DNA of 64,000 nt, taken from the NCBI GenBank assembly GCA_964242625.1, contig CAXTAO010000003.1, positions 129,711 through 193,710 of the forward strand, read 5' to 3'. The notes beneath the pieces were generated by a model. It saw nothing but the letters and a program-made list of their open reading frames with translations, ran no database searches and was not told the DNA's origin. The position numbers and the translations under genes were made by a program. The DNA comes from JASLDZ01 sp964242625. GTDB taxonomy: Bacteria; Pseudomonadota; Alphaproteobacteria; Caulobacterales; Caulobacteraceae. Below, piece by piece: positions 49,649 to 58,600 of the stretch. Within the stretch, counting starts at the first letter, position 1, and the number at the start of each line of letters is the position of its first letter.

Positions 49649-50994
49649 CCAAGGCCGCCCGTGAAGGCCTGAGCTGGTTGGGCGTCGTGCGCCTCGGCCT
49701 CGTGCAGAGCGCGCTGGGCGCGGTGGTGGCGCTGACCACCTCCACCCTCAACCGCGTCATGGTGGTGGAGGCCGCCATGCCGGTCATGCTGCCGGCGGCG
49801 CTGGTCGCCTGGCACTATGTGGTGCAGCTGTCGCGCCCGCGTTGGGGCTACGGCTCCGACATGGGCGGCCGGCGCACGCCGTGGATCATCGGCGGCATGG
49901 GCGTCCTGGCGCTGGGCGCGCTCCTGGCGACCGACGCCACCCTGATGCTGCGCGGCCACTTCATCGCGGGCCTCGTCCTCGCGCTCCTCGCCTACAGCAT
50001 GATCGGCGCGGGAGTGGGCGCGGCGGGCACCTCGCTACTGGCGCTTCTGGCGTCGCGCGTGGCGCCCGAGCGGCGACCGGCGGCGGCGGCGGTGACCTGG
50101 ATCATGATGATCGCGGGCATAGTGCTGTCCGCGGGCGTCGGCGGCGCGCTCCTGCAGCCGTTCTCCGCCCAGCGGCTGGCGACGGTGGCGTCGGCCGTCG
50201 CGGGGCTGGCGTTCGTGGCGACGCTCCTCGCGGTGTGGGGAGCCGAGCGCGACGCGCCGGTCCAGTCCGCCCCGCTCCAGCCCACGGCCGCCCAGCCCAG
50301 GCCGGCGTTCCGACAGGCGGTCGCGGAGGTCATGGCCGACGGGCTGGCGCGGCGCTTCACCGTCTTCGTCTTCGTGTCCATGCTGGCCTACTCGGCCCAG
50401 GAGCTGATCCTCGAGCCCTTCGCGGGGCTGGTGTTCGGGATGAGCCCCGGCCAGTCGGCCCAGCTCTCCAGCCTGCAGCACGGCGGAGTGCTCCTCGGCA
50501 TGGTGCTGGTGGGCCTCTTGGGCGCGCGGCTGGGCGACCGCCGGCGTGGATGGATGCGCGGGTTCACCATCGCGGGCTGCCTCGGCTCGGCGCTGGCGCT
50601 CACGGGGCTGGCCGCGGCGAGCGGCGTCGGCCGGGGCTGGCCGCTCGGGCCGACGGTGTTCGCGCTGGGACTGGCCAACGGCGTCTTCGCGGTCGCCGCG
50701 ATCGGCTCGATGATGGGGCTGGCCGGGGCCGGCGGCGGCGGGCGCGAGGGCGTGCGCATGGGAGTGTGGGGCGCGGCTCAGGCCGGCGCCTTCGCCTGCG
50801 GCGGCTTCCTGGGCGCGGTCGGCGTCGATGCGATGCGCGGCCTCGTCCACGCGGACGGCGCGGCCTTCCTCGCGGTGTTCCTGGCGCAGGCGGCGATCTT
50901 CCTCGCCTCCGCGGTTCTGGCGTCGCGGGTCGACCGCGCCGCGCCCTCCCTGGCCGCCACCGGATCGCATTCCACCGTCGGAGCGCCCGCATGA
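49645..50994 (+). CDS. PucC-family protein between bchG and bchP
   Basis: A 449-residue membrane protein with ~12 helices of the PucC/LhaA family: LGLVQSALGAVVALTTSTLNRVMVVE at the N-terminus, a shorter first loop (RWGYGSDMGGRRTPWI) than LhaA, and AYSAQELILEPFAGLVFGMSPG in the middle. The same position is held by the ORF427/428 protein in Rhodobacter (bchG-orf-bchP), thought to act with bacteriochlorophyll synthesis or delivery. ATGA overlaps on both sides make bchG, this gene and bchP one translational unit. Confidence 0.9.
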   Translation: MTKAAREGLSWLGVVRLGLVQSALGAVVALTTSTLNRVMVVEAAMPVMLPAALVAWHYVVQLSRPRWGYGSDMGGRRTPWIIGGMGVLALGALLATDATLMLRGHFIAGLVLALLAYSMIGAGVGAAGTSLLALLASRVAPERRPAAAAVTWIMMIAGIVLSAGVGGALLQPFSAQRLATVASAVAGLAFVATLLAVWGAERDAPVQSAPLQPTAAQPRPAFRQAVAEVMADGLARRFTVFVFVSMLAYSAQELILEPFAGLVFGMSPGQSAQLSSLQHGGVLLGMVLVGLLGARLGDRRRGWMRGFTIAGCLGSALALTGLAAASGVGRGWPLGPTVFALGLANGVFAVAAIGSMMGLAGAGGGGREGVRMGVWGAAQAGAFACGGFLGAVGVDAMRGLVHADGAAFLAVFLAQAAIFLASAVLASRVDRAAPSLAATGSHSTVGAPA

Positions 50995-52202
50995 AGCCCG
51001 AGCCCCACATGGAAGCCGAGACCTACGACGTCGTCGTCGTCGGCGGCGGGCCGTCCGGCGCGACCGCAGCCGAGGCGCTGGCGCGGGCCGGCCGCCGCGT
51101 CCTGCTGCTCGACCGGGCGGGACGCATCAAGCCGTGCGGCGGGGCCATCCCGCCCCGGCTGATGCGCGACTTCGCCATCCCGGACTCGCTCTTGGTCGCC
51201 CGGGCGAGCTCGGCTCGGATGATCGCGCCCTCCGCCCGCGAGGTGGACATGCCCATCGAGGGTGGCTTCGTAGGCATGGTCGACCGCGACAGCTTCGACG
51301 AATGGCTGCGCGAGCGTGCGGCGCGGGCCGGGGCGGAGCGTCGGCGCGGCGTGTTCACCGCGCTGGAACGCGACGCCGACGGCTGCGCGGTCGTGGCCTA
51401 CACGCCCGGCCGTGGCGACGATGCGTTCCCGGTCCGGGTGCGCGCGCGCAGCGTGATCGGGGCCGACGGCGCGCGGTCGCAGGTGGCGCGCCAGGCCGTG
51501 CCGCGCGCGGGCAAGTCGAAGTGCGTCTTCGCCTACCACGAGATCGTGCGCGCGCCGACCGACGGACGCGGCGGCTTCGACGGTCGTCGCTGCGACGTCT
51601 TCTACCAAGGTCGGCTCTCGCCCGACTTCTACGCCTGGATCTTCCCGCACGGCGAGACCGCCAGCATAGGCGTCGGCAGCGCGCGCAAGGGCTTCTCCCT
51701 ACGCGGGGCGATCAAGACGCTGCGCGCCGCCACCGCCCTGGACGGCTGCGAGACGATCAGAACGGAGGGCGCGCCCATACCGCTCAAGCCGCTGCGTCGC
51801 TGGGACAACGGGCGGGACGTGCTCCTCGCCGGCGACGCCGCGGGCGTGGTCGCGCCGGCCTCGGGGGAGGGCATCTACTACGCCATGGAGGGGGGTCGGC
51901 AGGCCGCGCTGGCCGTCGACCGCTTCTTGGCGACGGGGCGCGCGTCGGCGCTCAAGGCCGCCCGCCGCGCCTTCATGCGGGCGCACGGCAAAGTGTTCCT
52001 TGTCCTCGGTGTGATGCAGCACTTCTGGTATCGCAGCGACAAGCGGCGCGAAGGCTTCGTCAAGATGTGCGCCGATCCCGACGTGCAACGTCTCACTTGG
52101 CAGGCCTACATGAACAAGGAGTTGGTGCGCGCCGACCCGGCGGCCCACGCGCGCGTGTTCCTCAAGGACATGGGCCATCTCCTGGGCTTCAGCCCGACCT
52201 GA
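50991..52202 (+). CDS. bchP: Geranylgeranyl reductase BchP
   Basis: A 403-residue FAD-dependent reductase that converts the geranylgeranyl tail to phytyl. It has an N-terminal dinucleotide fold (VVVVGGGPSGATAAEALARAG), KPCGGAIPPRLM, FYAWIFPHGETASIGVG, GRDVLLAGDAAGVVAPASGEGIYYAM and a C-terminal helical domain (VLGVMQHFWYRSDKRREGFV). The length is normal and the ATG at 50991 overlaps the upstream stop. Confidence 0.95.
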   Translation: MKPEPHMEAETYDVVVVGGGPSGATAAEALARAGRRVLLLDRAGRIKPCGGAIPPRLMRDFAIPDSLLVARASSARMIAPSAREVDMPIEGGFVGMVDRDSFDEWLRERAARAGAERRRGVFTALERDADGCAVVAYTPGRGDDAFPVRVRARSVIGADGARSQVARQAVPRAGKSKCVFAYHEIVRAPTDGRGGFDGRRCDVFYQGRLSPDFYAWIFPHGETASIGVGSARKGFSLRGAIKTLRAATALDGCETIRTEGAPIPLKPLRRWDNGRDVLLAGDAAGVVAPASGEGIYYAMEGGRQAALAVDRFLATGRASALKAARRAFMRAHGKVFLVLGVMQHFWYRSDKRREGFVKMCADPDVQRLTWQAYMNKELVRADPAAHARVFLKDMGHLLGFSPT

Positions 52203-52207
52203 CCCGG

Positions 52208-52477
52208 ATGGCTTCGGCCATGGCCGACTTGTTCCGCAGCGGTCGCGCGGTGGATCTCGTGCTGCTGGTGCTGGCGGTGGAGTTCGCCTGGCTCGTCCTG
52301 CGCCGGCGGCCAGGCTCTCCGGGCTTGGCGGACCGCGCGCTGGCGCTCGCGCCGGGCGCCTGCCTCCTCCTCGCGCTCCGCGGCGCGCTGGTGGGCGCGC
52401 CCTGGCCGTGGATCGCCGCGGCGCTCGCGGCGTCCTTCCCCGTGCACATCGCCGACCTCGCGCGGCGACGCCTGTGA
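52208..52477 (+). CDS. Small membrane protein after bchP
   Basis: An 89-residue protein (85 if the second ATG at 52220 is used) with about three hydrophobic segments (VDLVLLVLAVEFAWLVL; APGACLLLALRGALVG; WPWIAAALAASFPVHIADLA). It starts 6 bases after bchP and belongs to that operon. Similar small proteins follow bchP in other photosynthesis clusters, from memory; the function is unknown. Confidence 0.65.
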   Translation: MASAMADLFRSGRAVDLVLLVLAVEFAWLVLRRRPGSPGLADRALALAPGACLLLALRGALVGAPWPWIAAALAASFPVHIADLARRRL

Positions 52478-52494
52478 GCGGCGGGGCGGATCGT

Positions 52495-53787
52495 TCAGGC
52501 CGAGCGCTCGCTGTGGTCGCGCAGGATACCTGCCCTCAGCCGGCGCAGGAACAGCCAGACGAGACCTATGATCACCGGCGCGGCGACGCCGGTGGCGAGC
52601 GTCGGATCGACGCCGGGCCGCAGCCGCGATACGCCCTCCACCACATATTTGAACAGCCCGAGCGCGTAGTAGGAGATCGCCGCCGCCGACAGCCCCTCCA
52701 CCGTCTCCTGCAGCCGCAGCTGCAGCTGGGCGCGCCGGTCCATCGACTTCAGGAGCGAGGCGCTGGTCGCCTCCGACGCGATGTCGACGCGGGCGGCGAG
52801 CATCTGCGTCGTGCGGGCGATGCGGGCGATGACGTCGCGCTGCCGGTCGGCGGCGGCGGCGGCGGTGCGCATGGCGGGGGCGAGGCGACGCTCCATGAAG
52901 TCGCGGATGGCGGGCCGGCCGCCCAGCGCCCGCTCGTTCAGCTGCACGATGCGCTCCTGGACGATGCCGTAGTAGGCGTGGCTGGCGGCGAAGCGGAAGC
53001 CCGTGCTGGCGGCCAGCGCCTCCGCCCGTCCCGCGAGGGTGGCGAGGCGCGCGAGGAGATCGCGGTCGGCGTCGACGCCGCCCGCCTGGGCCACCTGCGT
53101 CGCCGCCTCCGCCGCCTCCGCCTCCATTTCCGACAGTTGCGCGGCGACGCCCGTCGCCACGGGGAAGGCCAGAAGCGCCAGGAGCCGGTAGGTCTCGATC
53201 TCGAACAACTGCTGGAGGATGCGGCCCGCCAGCACGGGGCCGCCCGCCTCCTGCACCACGACGAACCGCGTGAAGCCGTCCGGGCCGGCGCGGAAGTCGG
53301 TGAACACCTGCACCGCCCCGCCCGCGACCTCCGACGCGACGAGGTCGCTCTCGGTGAAGACGGTGGCCGTGGGCGGCTCCTGCACGAGCGCGACGTGGGC
53401 CGCAGCGAGGATCTCTCCGGGCAGGGCGGCCAGCCAGTCGTGGGGCACCACGTCCAGCGCGGTGGCGGTGAAGGCGCCCGCCTCGCCCGGCGCGACAGGC
53501 CTGAACACCGTCCAGGTCGACACCTCGCTGTGGCGCTCCCATCGCAGCCGCCACAGGCCGCCGTCGACCATGCACCACCGCGCGTCGGGCCCGGGGACGG
53601 AGCCGCCCAGCTTGCGGCAAAGGGCGGCCATGTGCGCGCGGTCGGCCGCCGCCCCCGTCTCGCCCGAGAAGGTCGCGATGCGCGCGGCGAGGAGCGGCGC
53701 GGCCGCGGGCGTGGAGGGGCGCGCGTGCGCCTCCGCCAAGAGCTGATCGCGTTGCCCGTGAAAGTGGAAGAGCGGCGCTTGAGCCAT
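52495..53787 (-). CDS. DUF3422-family protein inside the photosynthesis cluster
   Basis: A 430-residue protein of the DUF3422 family: an N-terminal mixed alpha/beta domain (HFHGQRDQLLAEAHARP, LWRLRWERHSEVSTW), a long alpha-helical, coiled-coil-prone middle (residues ~200-380) and one C-terminal membrane helix (GVAAPVIIGLVWLFLRR). The family is widespread in proteobacteria and its function is unknown. It is the only gene in the 46.3-57.8 kb block on the minus strand and separates bchP from bchI. Codon use matches the neighbours. Confidence 0.8.
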   Translation of the reverse strand: MAQAPLFHFHGQRDQLLAEAHARPSTPAAAPLLAARIATFSGETGAAADRAHMAALCRKLGGSVPGPDARWCMVDGGLWRLRWERHSEVSTWTVFRPVAPGEAGAFTATALDVVPHDWLAALPGEILAAAHVALVQEPPTATVFTESDLVASEVAGGAVQVFTDFRAGPDGFTRFVVVQEAGGPVLAGRILQQLFEIETYRLLALLAFPVATGVAAQLSEMEAEAAEAATQVAQAGGVDADRDLLARLATLAGRAEALAASTGFRFAASHAYYGIVQERIVQLNERALGGRPAIRDFMERRLAPAMRTAAAAADRQRDVIARIARTTQMLAARVDIASEATSASLLKSMDRRAQLQLRLQETVEGLSAAAISYYALGLFKYVVEGVSRLRPGVDPTLATGVAAPVIIGLVWLFLRRLRAGILRDHSERSA

Positions 53788-53858
53788 TCGGCGACGAGCC
53801 TTCCTGCGCGGACCTGTCGCTCAGAGCACACCAGTTACGGCCGCAGGGGAAGGGTGAC

Positions 53859-54974
53859 GTGAGCGGCTCAACAGTTCTACCCTCCGTCGAGCCGCCCTCC
53901 GCCGGGCGGATGGAGGCGACCATGCGCGCGGCCTACCCGTTCTCCGCGATCGTGGGCCAGGATGAGATGAAGCTCGCGCTGCTCATCGCCGCGGTCGATC
54001 CCGGCGTCGGCGGCGTGATGGTGTTCGGCGACCGGGGCACCGGCAAGTCGACGGCGGTGCGGGCGCTGGCGGCGCTCCTGCCGCCGCTCGTCGCGGTCAA
54101 GGGCTGTCCCTACCACCGCGATCCCAAGGAGGACGCGGGCTCCGAGTCCGAGCCCGCCGGGTCGGGGCGGCGCCGCCGGATCGAGACCGAGCTCGTTCCC
54201 ACGCCCGTGGTCGACCTGCCGCTCGGCGCGACGGAGGACCGGGTGGTCGGAGCGCTGGACCTCGAGCACGCCCTCGTGCGCGGCGAGAAGCGTTTCGAGC
54301 CGGGGCTCCTGGCGCGCGCGCACCGCGGCTTCCTCTACATCGACGAGGTCAACCTCCTGGAGGACCATCTGGTGGACCTCCTGCTCGACGTCGCGGCGTC
54401 GGGCGAGAACGTGGTGGAGCGCGAGGGCCTCTCCGTGCGCCACCCGGCGCGCTTCGTGCTGATCGGGAGCGGCAACCCGGAGGAGGGGGAGCTCAGGCCG
54501 CAGCTCCTCGACCGGTTCGGCCTCTCGGTCGAGGTTCGCACGCCGGGCGAGCTGGCCGACCGGGTGGAGGTGGTCAAGCGTCGCGACGCCTTCGACCGCG
54601 ACGCCAAGACCTTTCTCGCGCGCTGGGCGCCCGAGGACGCCAAGATCGCGGCCCGCATCGAGGCCGCGCGCGCGCGCCTGCCCAAGCTGAATACGCCCGA
54701 CGCGGTGCTGGAGGCCGGGTCGCGGCTGTGCATGGCGCTGGGCGCCGACGGGCTTCGAGGCGAGCTCACGCTTCTGCGCGCGGCCCGCGCGATCGCGGCG
54801 TTGAACGCCGCCTCGGCCGTCAGCGTGCGAGAGATGCGGGAGGCCGCGGCGCTCTCGCTGCGTCACCGCCTACGCCGCAATCCGCTGGACGAGACCGGCT
54901 CGACGGCGCGCATCGCACGCGCGTGCGCCGAAATGTTCGATGCGCCGAGCGCCGTGCGCCCCGTCGCCGCATGA
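53859..54974 (+). CDS. bchI: Magnesium chelatase AAA+ ATPase subunit BchI
   Basis: A ~371-residue AAA+ protein: FSAIVGQDEMKLALLIAAVDP, Walker A GDRGTGKST, Walker B FLYIDEVNLL, sensor GSGNPEEGELRPQLLDRFG, and a C-terminal helical domain. It forms hexamers with BchD to power Mg2+ insertion by BchH. Initiation at GTG 53859 is used; an in-frame ATG at 53910 would remove a variable leader of 17 residues. Overlaps bchD by 4 bases. Confidence 0.95.
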   Translation: MSGSTVLPSVEPPSAGRMEATMRAAYPFSAIVGQDEMKLALLIAAVDPGVGGVMVFGDRGTGKSTAVRALAALLPPLVAVKGCPYHRDPKEDAGSESEPAGSGRRRRIETELVPTPVVDLPLGATEDRVVGALDLEHALVRGEKRFEPGLLARAHRGFLYIDEVNLLEDHLVDLLLDVAASGENVVEREGLSVRHPARFVLIGSGNPEEGELRPQLLDRFGLSVEVRTPGELADRVEVVKRRDAFDRDAKTFLARWAPEDAKIAARIEAARARLPKLNTPDAVLEAGSRLCMALGADGLRGELTLLRAARAIAALNAASAVSVREMREAAALSLRHRLRRNPLDETGSTARIARACAEMFDAPSAVRPVAA

Positions 54975-56707
54975 CGGCCGAGCCGGAGCCGGGAGCGGAC
55001 GCGGTCCTCGCGGCGGCGCTCCTGGCCGTCGATCCGACGGGCCTGGGCGGCGCCGTGGTGCGCGGCGGGCCCGGCCCGGCGCGCGACGCGTGGATCGAGC
55101 GCCTGCGCGCGCTCCTGCCGGACGGGGTCGCGGTCGGCCGGCTGCCGGCGGGTGTGTCGGACGACCGGCTGCTGGGGGGCCTCGACCTCGCGTCCAGCCT
55201 CGCCGCGGGCCGCCCGGTGGTGGAGCGCGGGCTCCTCGCCGCCCACGACGGGGGAGTGGTGATCGCACCCATGGCCGAGCGGATGGACGAGGGCGTCGCG
55301 GCCCGCATCGCCGCGGTGCTGGACGCGGGCGAGGTCGTGCTCGAGCGCGACGGCCTGGCGGCGCGACTGCCCGCGCGCCTCGCCCTCGTACTTCTCGACG
55401 AGGGCCGCGAGCCGGAGGAGCGCGCCGCGACCGTGCTGCGCGAGCGCCTGGCGTTCGCCGTGTCCGCCGACACGCCGCCGACCGCCCTGCCGTTCGACCG
55501 CGAGTCGATCGCCCGGGCCCGACGGGTGCTCGACGCCGCAACCGCCCCCGACGCCGTGGTCGAGGCGCTCTGCGCGGCGGCGGCTTCGGTCGGGCTGGCC
55601 TCCCTGCGCGCGCCGGTCCTGGCCGTGCGCGCGGCGCGGGCGCATGCGGCCCTGCACGGACGCGCGATCGCAGAGACCGCCGACGCGCAGGTCGCCGCGC
55701 GCCTCGTGCTCGCGCCTCGCGCCCTCGTCGCGCCCGAGCCCGCCGCCTCGGACGAGGCGCCCGCAGAGGCCGAACCCGAGCTCGACCGCGACGACTCCGA
55801 AGGCGCCTCCAAGGACGGCGCGCATGACGTGGAGGCGGCGGAGCGCACCGTCGCCGCCGTGCGTGCCGCCCTCCCGGCCCAGCTGATCGAGGCGATCGCG
55901 GCGGAGAACGCCCGCGCCGCGCGCGCGCCGCGGCGGAGCGGGGCGGGTGCGGTCCTGCCGTCCACGCGCCGGGGGCGGCCGATGGGCTCGCGGCCGGGCG
56001 CGCTCCGACCGGGCGCGCGTCTCGATCTCGTGGCGACGCTGCGGGCTGCGGCGCCCTGGCGGCGGCTGCGGGGCGGCGAGGCGGGTGGCCGGATCCCCAT
56101 CCGCGCCGGCGACTTCCGCATCCGCCGCTTCGTGAAGCGGCGCGAGGCGACGACCATACTGGCGGTCGACGCCTCAGGCTCGGCGGCGTTCCAGCGCCTC
56201 GCCGAGGCCAAAGGGGCGGTCGAGCTGCTCCTGGCCAAGGCGTACGTCAGCCGGGCGCGGGTGGCGCTGATCGCCTTCCGGCAGACGGGCGCCGAGGTGC
56301 GGCTAGCGCCCACGCGCTCGCTGACTCGGGCACGCCGCAGCCTCGCGGACCTGCCGGGGGGAGGGGGCACGCCGCTCGCCGACGGGCTCGACGCCGCCCT
56401 CGCCCTCGCCCTGGCCGAGCGGGCCCGTGAGCGCACCCCGACCATCGTCGTCCTGACCGACGGGCGCGCCAACATCGCCCGCGACGGGTCGCCGGGGCGC
56501 GAGGGCGCCGAGCGCGACGCCATGGCCGCCGCCGCCCGGATCGGGGAGGCGGGAGTGCGCGCGGCCTTCCTCGACACCTCGCCCCGGCCGCAGCCGGGCG
56601 GCGACCGCTTCGCCCGCGCCATGCGCGCGGTGTACGCGCCCCTGCCTTACGCCGACGCCGGCCGCGTCTCGGCCGCGGTCGACGGCCTGGCGGACCCTCG
56701 CGCGTGA
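54971..56707 (+). CDS. bchD: Magnesium chelatase subunit BchD
   Basis: A 578-residue protein: a degenerate AAA+ domain (residues ~1-240) lacking a clear Walker A, an acidic/proline-rich linker (PEPAASDEAPAEAEPELD), a basic segment, and a C-terminal integrin I (VWA) domain with MIDAS motif DASGSAA, FRQTGAEVRL, GGGGTPLADGLDAAL and VVLTDGRANI. It bridges BchI and BchH. Coupled to bchI and bchO by 4-base overlaps. Confidence 0.94.
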   Translation: MTAEPEPGADAVLAAALLAVDPTGLGGAVVRGGPGPARDAWIERLRALLPDGVAVGRLPAGVSDDRLLGGLDLASSLAAGRPVVERGLLAAHDGGVVIAPMAERMDEGVAARIAAVLDAGEVVLERDGLAARLPARLALVLLDEGREPEERAATVLRERLAFAVSADTPPTALPFDRESIARARRVLDAATAPDAVVEALCAAAASVGLASLRAPVLAVRAARAHAALHGRAIAETADAQVAARLVLAPRALVAPEPAASDEAPAEAEPELDRDDSEGASKDGAHDVEAAERTVAAVRAALPAQLIEAIAAENARAARAPRRSGAGAVLPSTRRGRPMGSRPGALRPGARLDLVATLRAAAPWRRLRGGEAGGRIPIRAGDFRIRRFVKRREATTILAVDASGSAAFQRLAEAKGAVELLLAKAYVSRARVALIAFRQTGAEVRLAPTRSLTRARRSLADLPGGGGTPLADGLDAALALALAERARERTPTIVVLTDGRANIARDGSPGREGAERDAMAAAARIGEAGVRAAFLDTSPRPQPGGDRFARAMRAVYAPLPYADAGRVSAAVDGLADPRA

Positions 56708-57600
56708 CCGGCGGCCGCAAGCCCGAATGGAGCCGCGAGGGGCACGACTGGCCCAACCGCGACGCCAGTCGCTTCGTCCTGGCGTCGGGTCTGCGCTGGC
56801 ACGTGCAGGTCATGGGACGCGGGCCGCCCCTCCTCCTGTTGCACGGGACGGGCGCGGGCACCCACTCCTGGCGCGACCTGGCGCCGCTCCTGGCGCGCGA
56901 GTTCACCGTCGTGGCGCCCGACCTGCCCGGCCACGCCTTCACCGAGACGCCCGACGGCGACGGCCTCTCGCTGGACGGCATGGCGCGGGAGGTGGCGGGC
57001 CTCCTGCGCGGGCTCGGCATCGAGCCGGCCTTCGCGGTCGGACACTCGGCGGGGGCGGCGATCGCGCTGCGCATGGCGGTCGACCGGGGGGCGTTCCCCG
57101 GGGGCGTGGTGAGCCTCAACGGCGCGCTCCAGCCGTTCCCGGGCTCGAGCGGTCAGATATTTCCGGCCATGGCCAAGCTCCTCTTCCTCAACCCGGCGGC
57201 GCGGCAGGTCTTCGCCTGGCGCGCACAGCGCCCCGGCGCGGTCGCGCGGCTGATCGAGAGCACGGGATCGACGCTCGATGCGCGGGGCCTCGACCTCTAC
57301 CGCGCGCTCTTGGCCACCCCCGGCCATGTCGCCGCCGCCCTCGGCATGATGGCGCGCTGGAACCTAGAGCCCTTGCAGGCGGACCTGGCGAGGCTCGCGG
57401 TCCCGCTGACGCTCGTCGCGGCGGACGGCGACCGCGCCGTACCGCCCCGCGTGGCGGAGGAGGCGCGCGCGCGCGCGCCGGGCAGCGTCGTGGTGCCGAT
57501 GCCGGGCGTCGGCCATCTCGCCCACGAGGAGGCGCCGGGCGCGGCGGCGGACATCATCGTCCAGGCGCTCGGCGCCGAGGCGGCGCGCGCCCGCGCATGA
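56704..57600 (+). CDS. bchO: Alpha/beta-fold hydrolase BchO
   Basis: A 298-residue alpha/beta hydrolase: LLLLHGTGAGTHSWRDLAPLL (oxyanion region), nucleophile elbow VGHSAGAAIALRM, and the catalytic His in GVGHLAHEEAPG. The bchIDO order is standard in purple bacteria; BchO is thought to support Mg-chelation, with no proven substrate. GTG start overlapping the bchD stop. Confidence 0.9.
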   Translation: MTGGRKPEWSREGHDWPNRDASRFVLASGLRWHVQVMGRGPPLLLLHGTGAGTHSWRDLAPLLAREFTVVAPDLPGHAFTETPDGDGLSLDGMAREVAGLLRGLGIEPAFAVGHSAGAAIALRMAVDRGAFPGGVVSLNGALQPFPGSSGQIFPAMAKLLFLNPAARQVFAWRAQRPGAVARLIESTGSTLDARGLDLYRALLATPGHVAAALGMMARWNLEPLQADLARLAVPLTLVAADGDRAVPPRVAEEARARAPGSVVVPMPGVGHLAHEEAPGAAADIIVQALGAEAARARA

Positions 57601-57797
57601 ACCGGGCGCTCTTGATCGTCTACGAGCCCGCGCTGTTCCTCGTGGCCGCGCTGGCCTGGGCGGCGTGGGAGCTGTGGTCCGTCCGCAGTCGCAAGCCCGA
57701 CCCCGCGCCGACCGATGCGCCCGCGCCGGACTCAGCTCGCTCGCCGGGGCATGCGATAGGGGAGCATGGTCTTGACGACGGGGGACCGCAGGCGTGA
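57597..57797 (+). CDS. Small single-helix membrane protein after bchO
   Basis: A 66-residue protein with one membrane helix (residues ~4-25, ALLIVYEPALFLVAALAWAAW) and a polar, Pro/Asp-rich tail ending GEHGLDDGGPQA. It starts at an ATG overlapping the bchO stop. Its last 66 bases overlap the 3' end of crtC on the other strand. Small proteins with the same start occur after bchO in other photosynthesis clusters, from memory. Function unknown. Confidence 0.6.
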   Translation: MNRALLIVYEPALFLVAALAWAAWELWSVRSRKPDPAPTDAPAPDSARSPGHAIGEHGLDDGGPQA

Positions 57798-58574
57798 GGC
57801 CGACAGGCTCTCGTGCACGATCTGCGCGGGCTCCCCGTCGTAACGCCCATCCAGGATCGAGCGGCTGTAGAAGGGCGCGTCCTCCAGCGTGCGCCTGAGG
57901 CGAGGCGGGTCGGCCGGGTCGCCCCGCACCCGCCGTGGCATCAGCCAGGCCGTGCGCGGCGCCGCATGGAAGGGCGGCGGCTCGACCTCCTCGACCTCGC
58001 CCGCCCCGTCCACCCGTAGCGCGAGATGCACGCCGGAGGCGTCGTCGCCTCCCACGTCGTAGAAGATCAGCGTGTCCTGCGGCCGGTGCGCGCGCGACCA
58101 GGTCCACTCCGAGAACGACGTCTCGAGCGGACTGTCGCCGCCGTTGGTGTCGAAGTAGCCGTTGCCGCTCCAGCGCACCGCTGGGTGGCTGAAGGCGACC
58201 TCCAGCCGGGCGCGGGGCGCGATCGGGCGCCAGACGTGACGGCCGACGCCGCCGATCTCGAACTGGCGGGGGATCAGCGCCTGCGGGTGCAGCCGGATCT
58301 CGCCGCGGAGCGGCGACGGCACGGGGGTGGTGGTCTCGTCCAGGCGGATGACCAGCGTGTCGCCCTCCCACGAGAGGTGGCTCGGCCCGACGACGAGGCG
58401 GTGCGGCTCCTGGTGGAGCGCGTCGCGGCCGCGCTCGGTCATCGCCCAGCCGGGCCGCCACACCGGTCCGCGCGGGCCGTAGAGGGCGACGTTGATCGTG
58501 CAATGGTCCAGCGGGTCGGACCAGCCGGCGCGGGCGTAGTAGGGCGAGAACACGCTGCCGATGAACGCGATCAC
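57732..58574 (-). CDS. crtC: Hydroxyneurosporene synthase / carotenoid 1,2-hydratase CrtC
   Basis: CrtC adds water to the C1,2 double bond of neurosporene or lycopene ends. Family segments: IAFIGSVFSPYYARAGW, CTINVALYGPRG, WAMTERGRDAL, LSWEGDTLVIRLDE, VRWSGNGYFDTNGGDSPLETSF and WTWSRAHRPQDTLIFYDV. GTG at 58574 gives 280 residues, close to the 281 of Rhodobacter CrtC. However, the same frame continues upstream with FDVGVPQGGYRWWYVDGLSDDG, which looks like genuine CrtC N-terminal sequence and overlaps the end of crtD, yet no ATG, GTG or TTG exists in that frame there. The true start may be non-standard. Confidence 0.88.
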   Translation of the reverse strand: MIAFIGSVFSPYYARAGWSDPLDHCTINVALYGPRGPVWRPGWAMTERGRDALHQEPHRLVVGPSHLSWEGDTLVIRLDETTTPVPSPLRGEIRLHPQALIPRQFEIGGVGRHVWRPIAPRARLEVAFSHPAVRWSGNGYFDTNGGDSPLETSFSEWTWSRAHRPQDTLIFYDVGGDDASGVHLALRVDGAGEVEEVEPPPFHAAPRTAWLMPRRVRGDPADPPRLRRTLEDAPFYSRSILDGRYDGEPAQIVHESLSASRLRSPVVKTMLPYRMPRRAS

Positions 58575-58600
58575 CGTCAGGCCGAACCGGCCGTCGTCGC

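Noticed and set aside
53815..53832. PpsR-like site before bchI (TGT-N12-ACC)
   Set aside because: The right half does not match TGACA and no partner lies 26 bases away, so it is probably chance.
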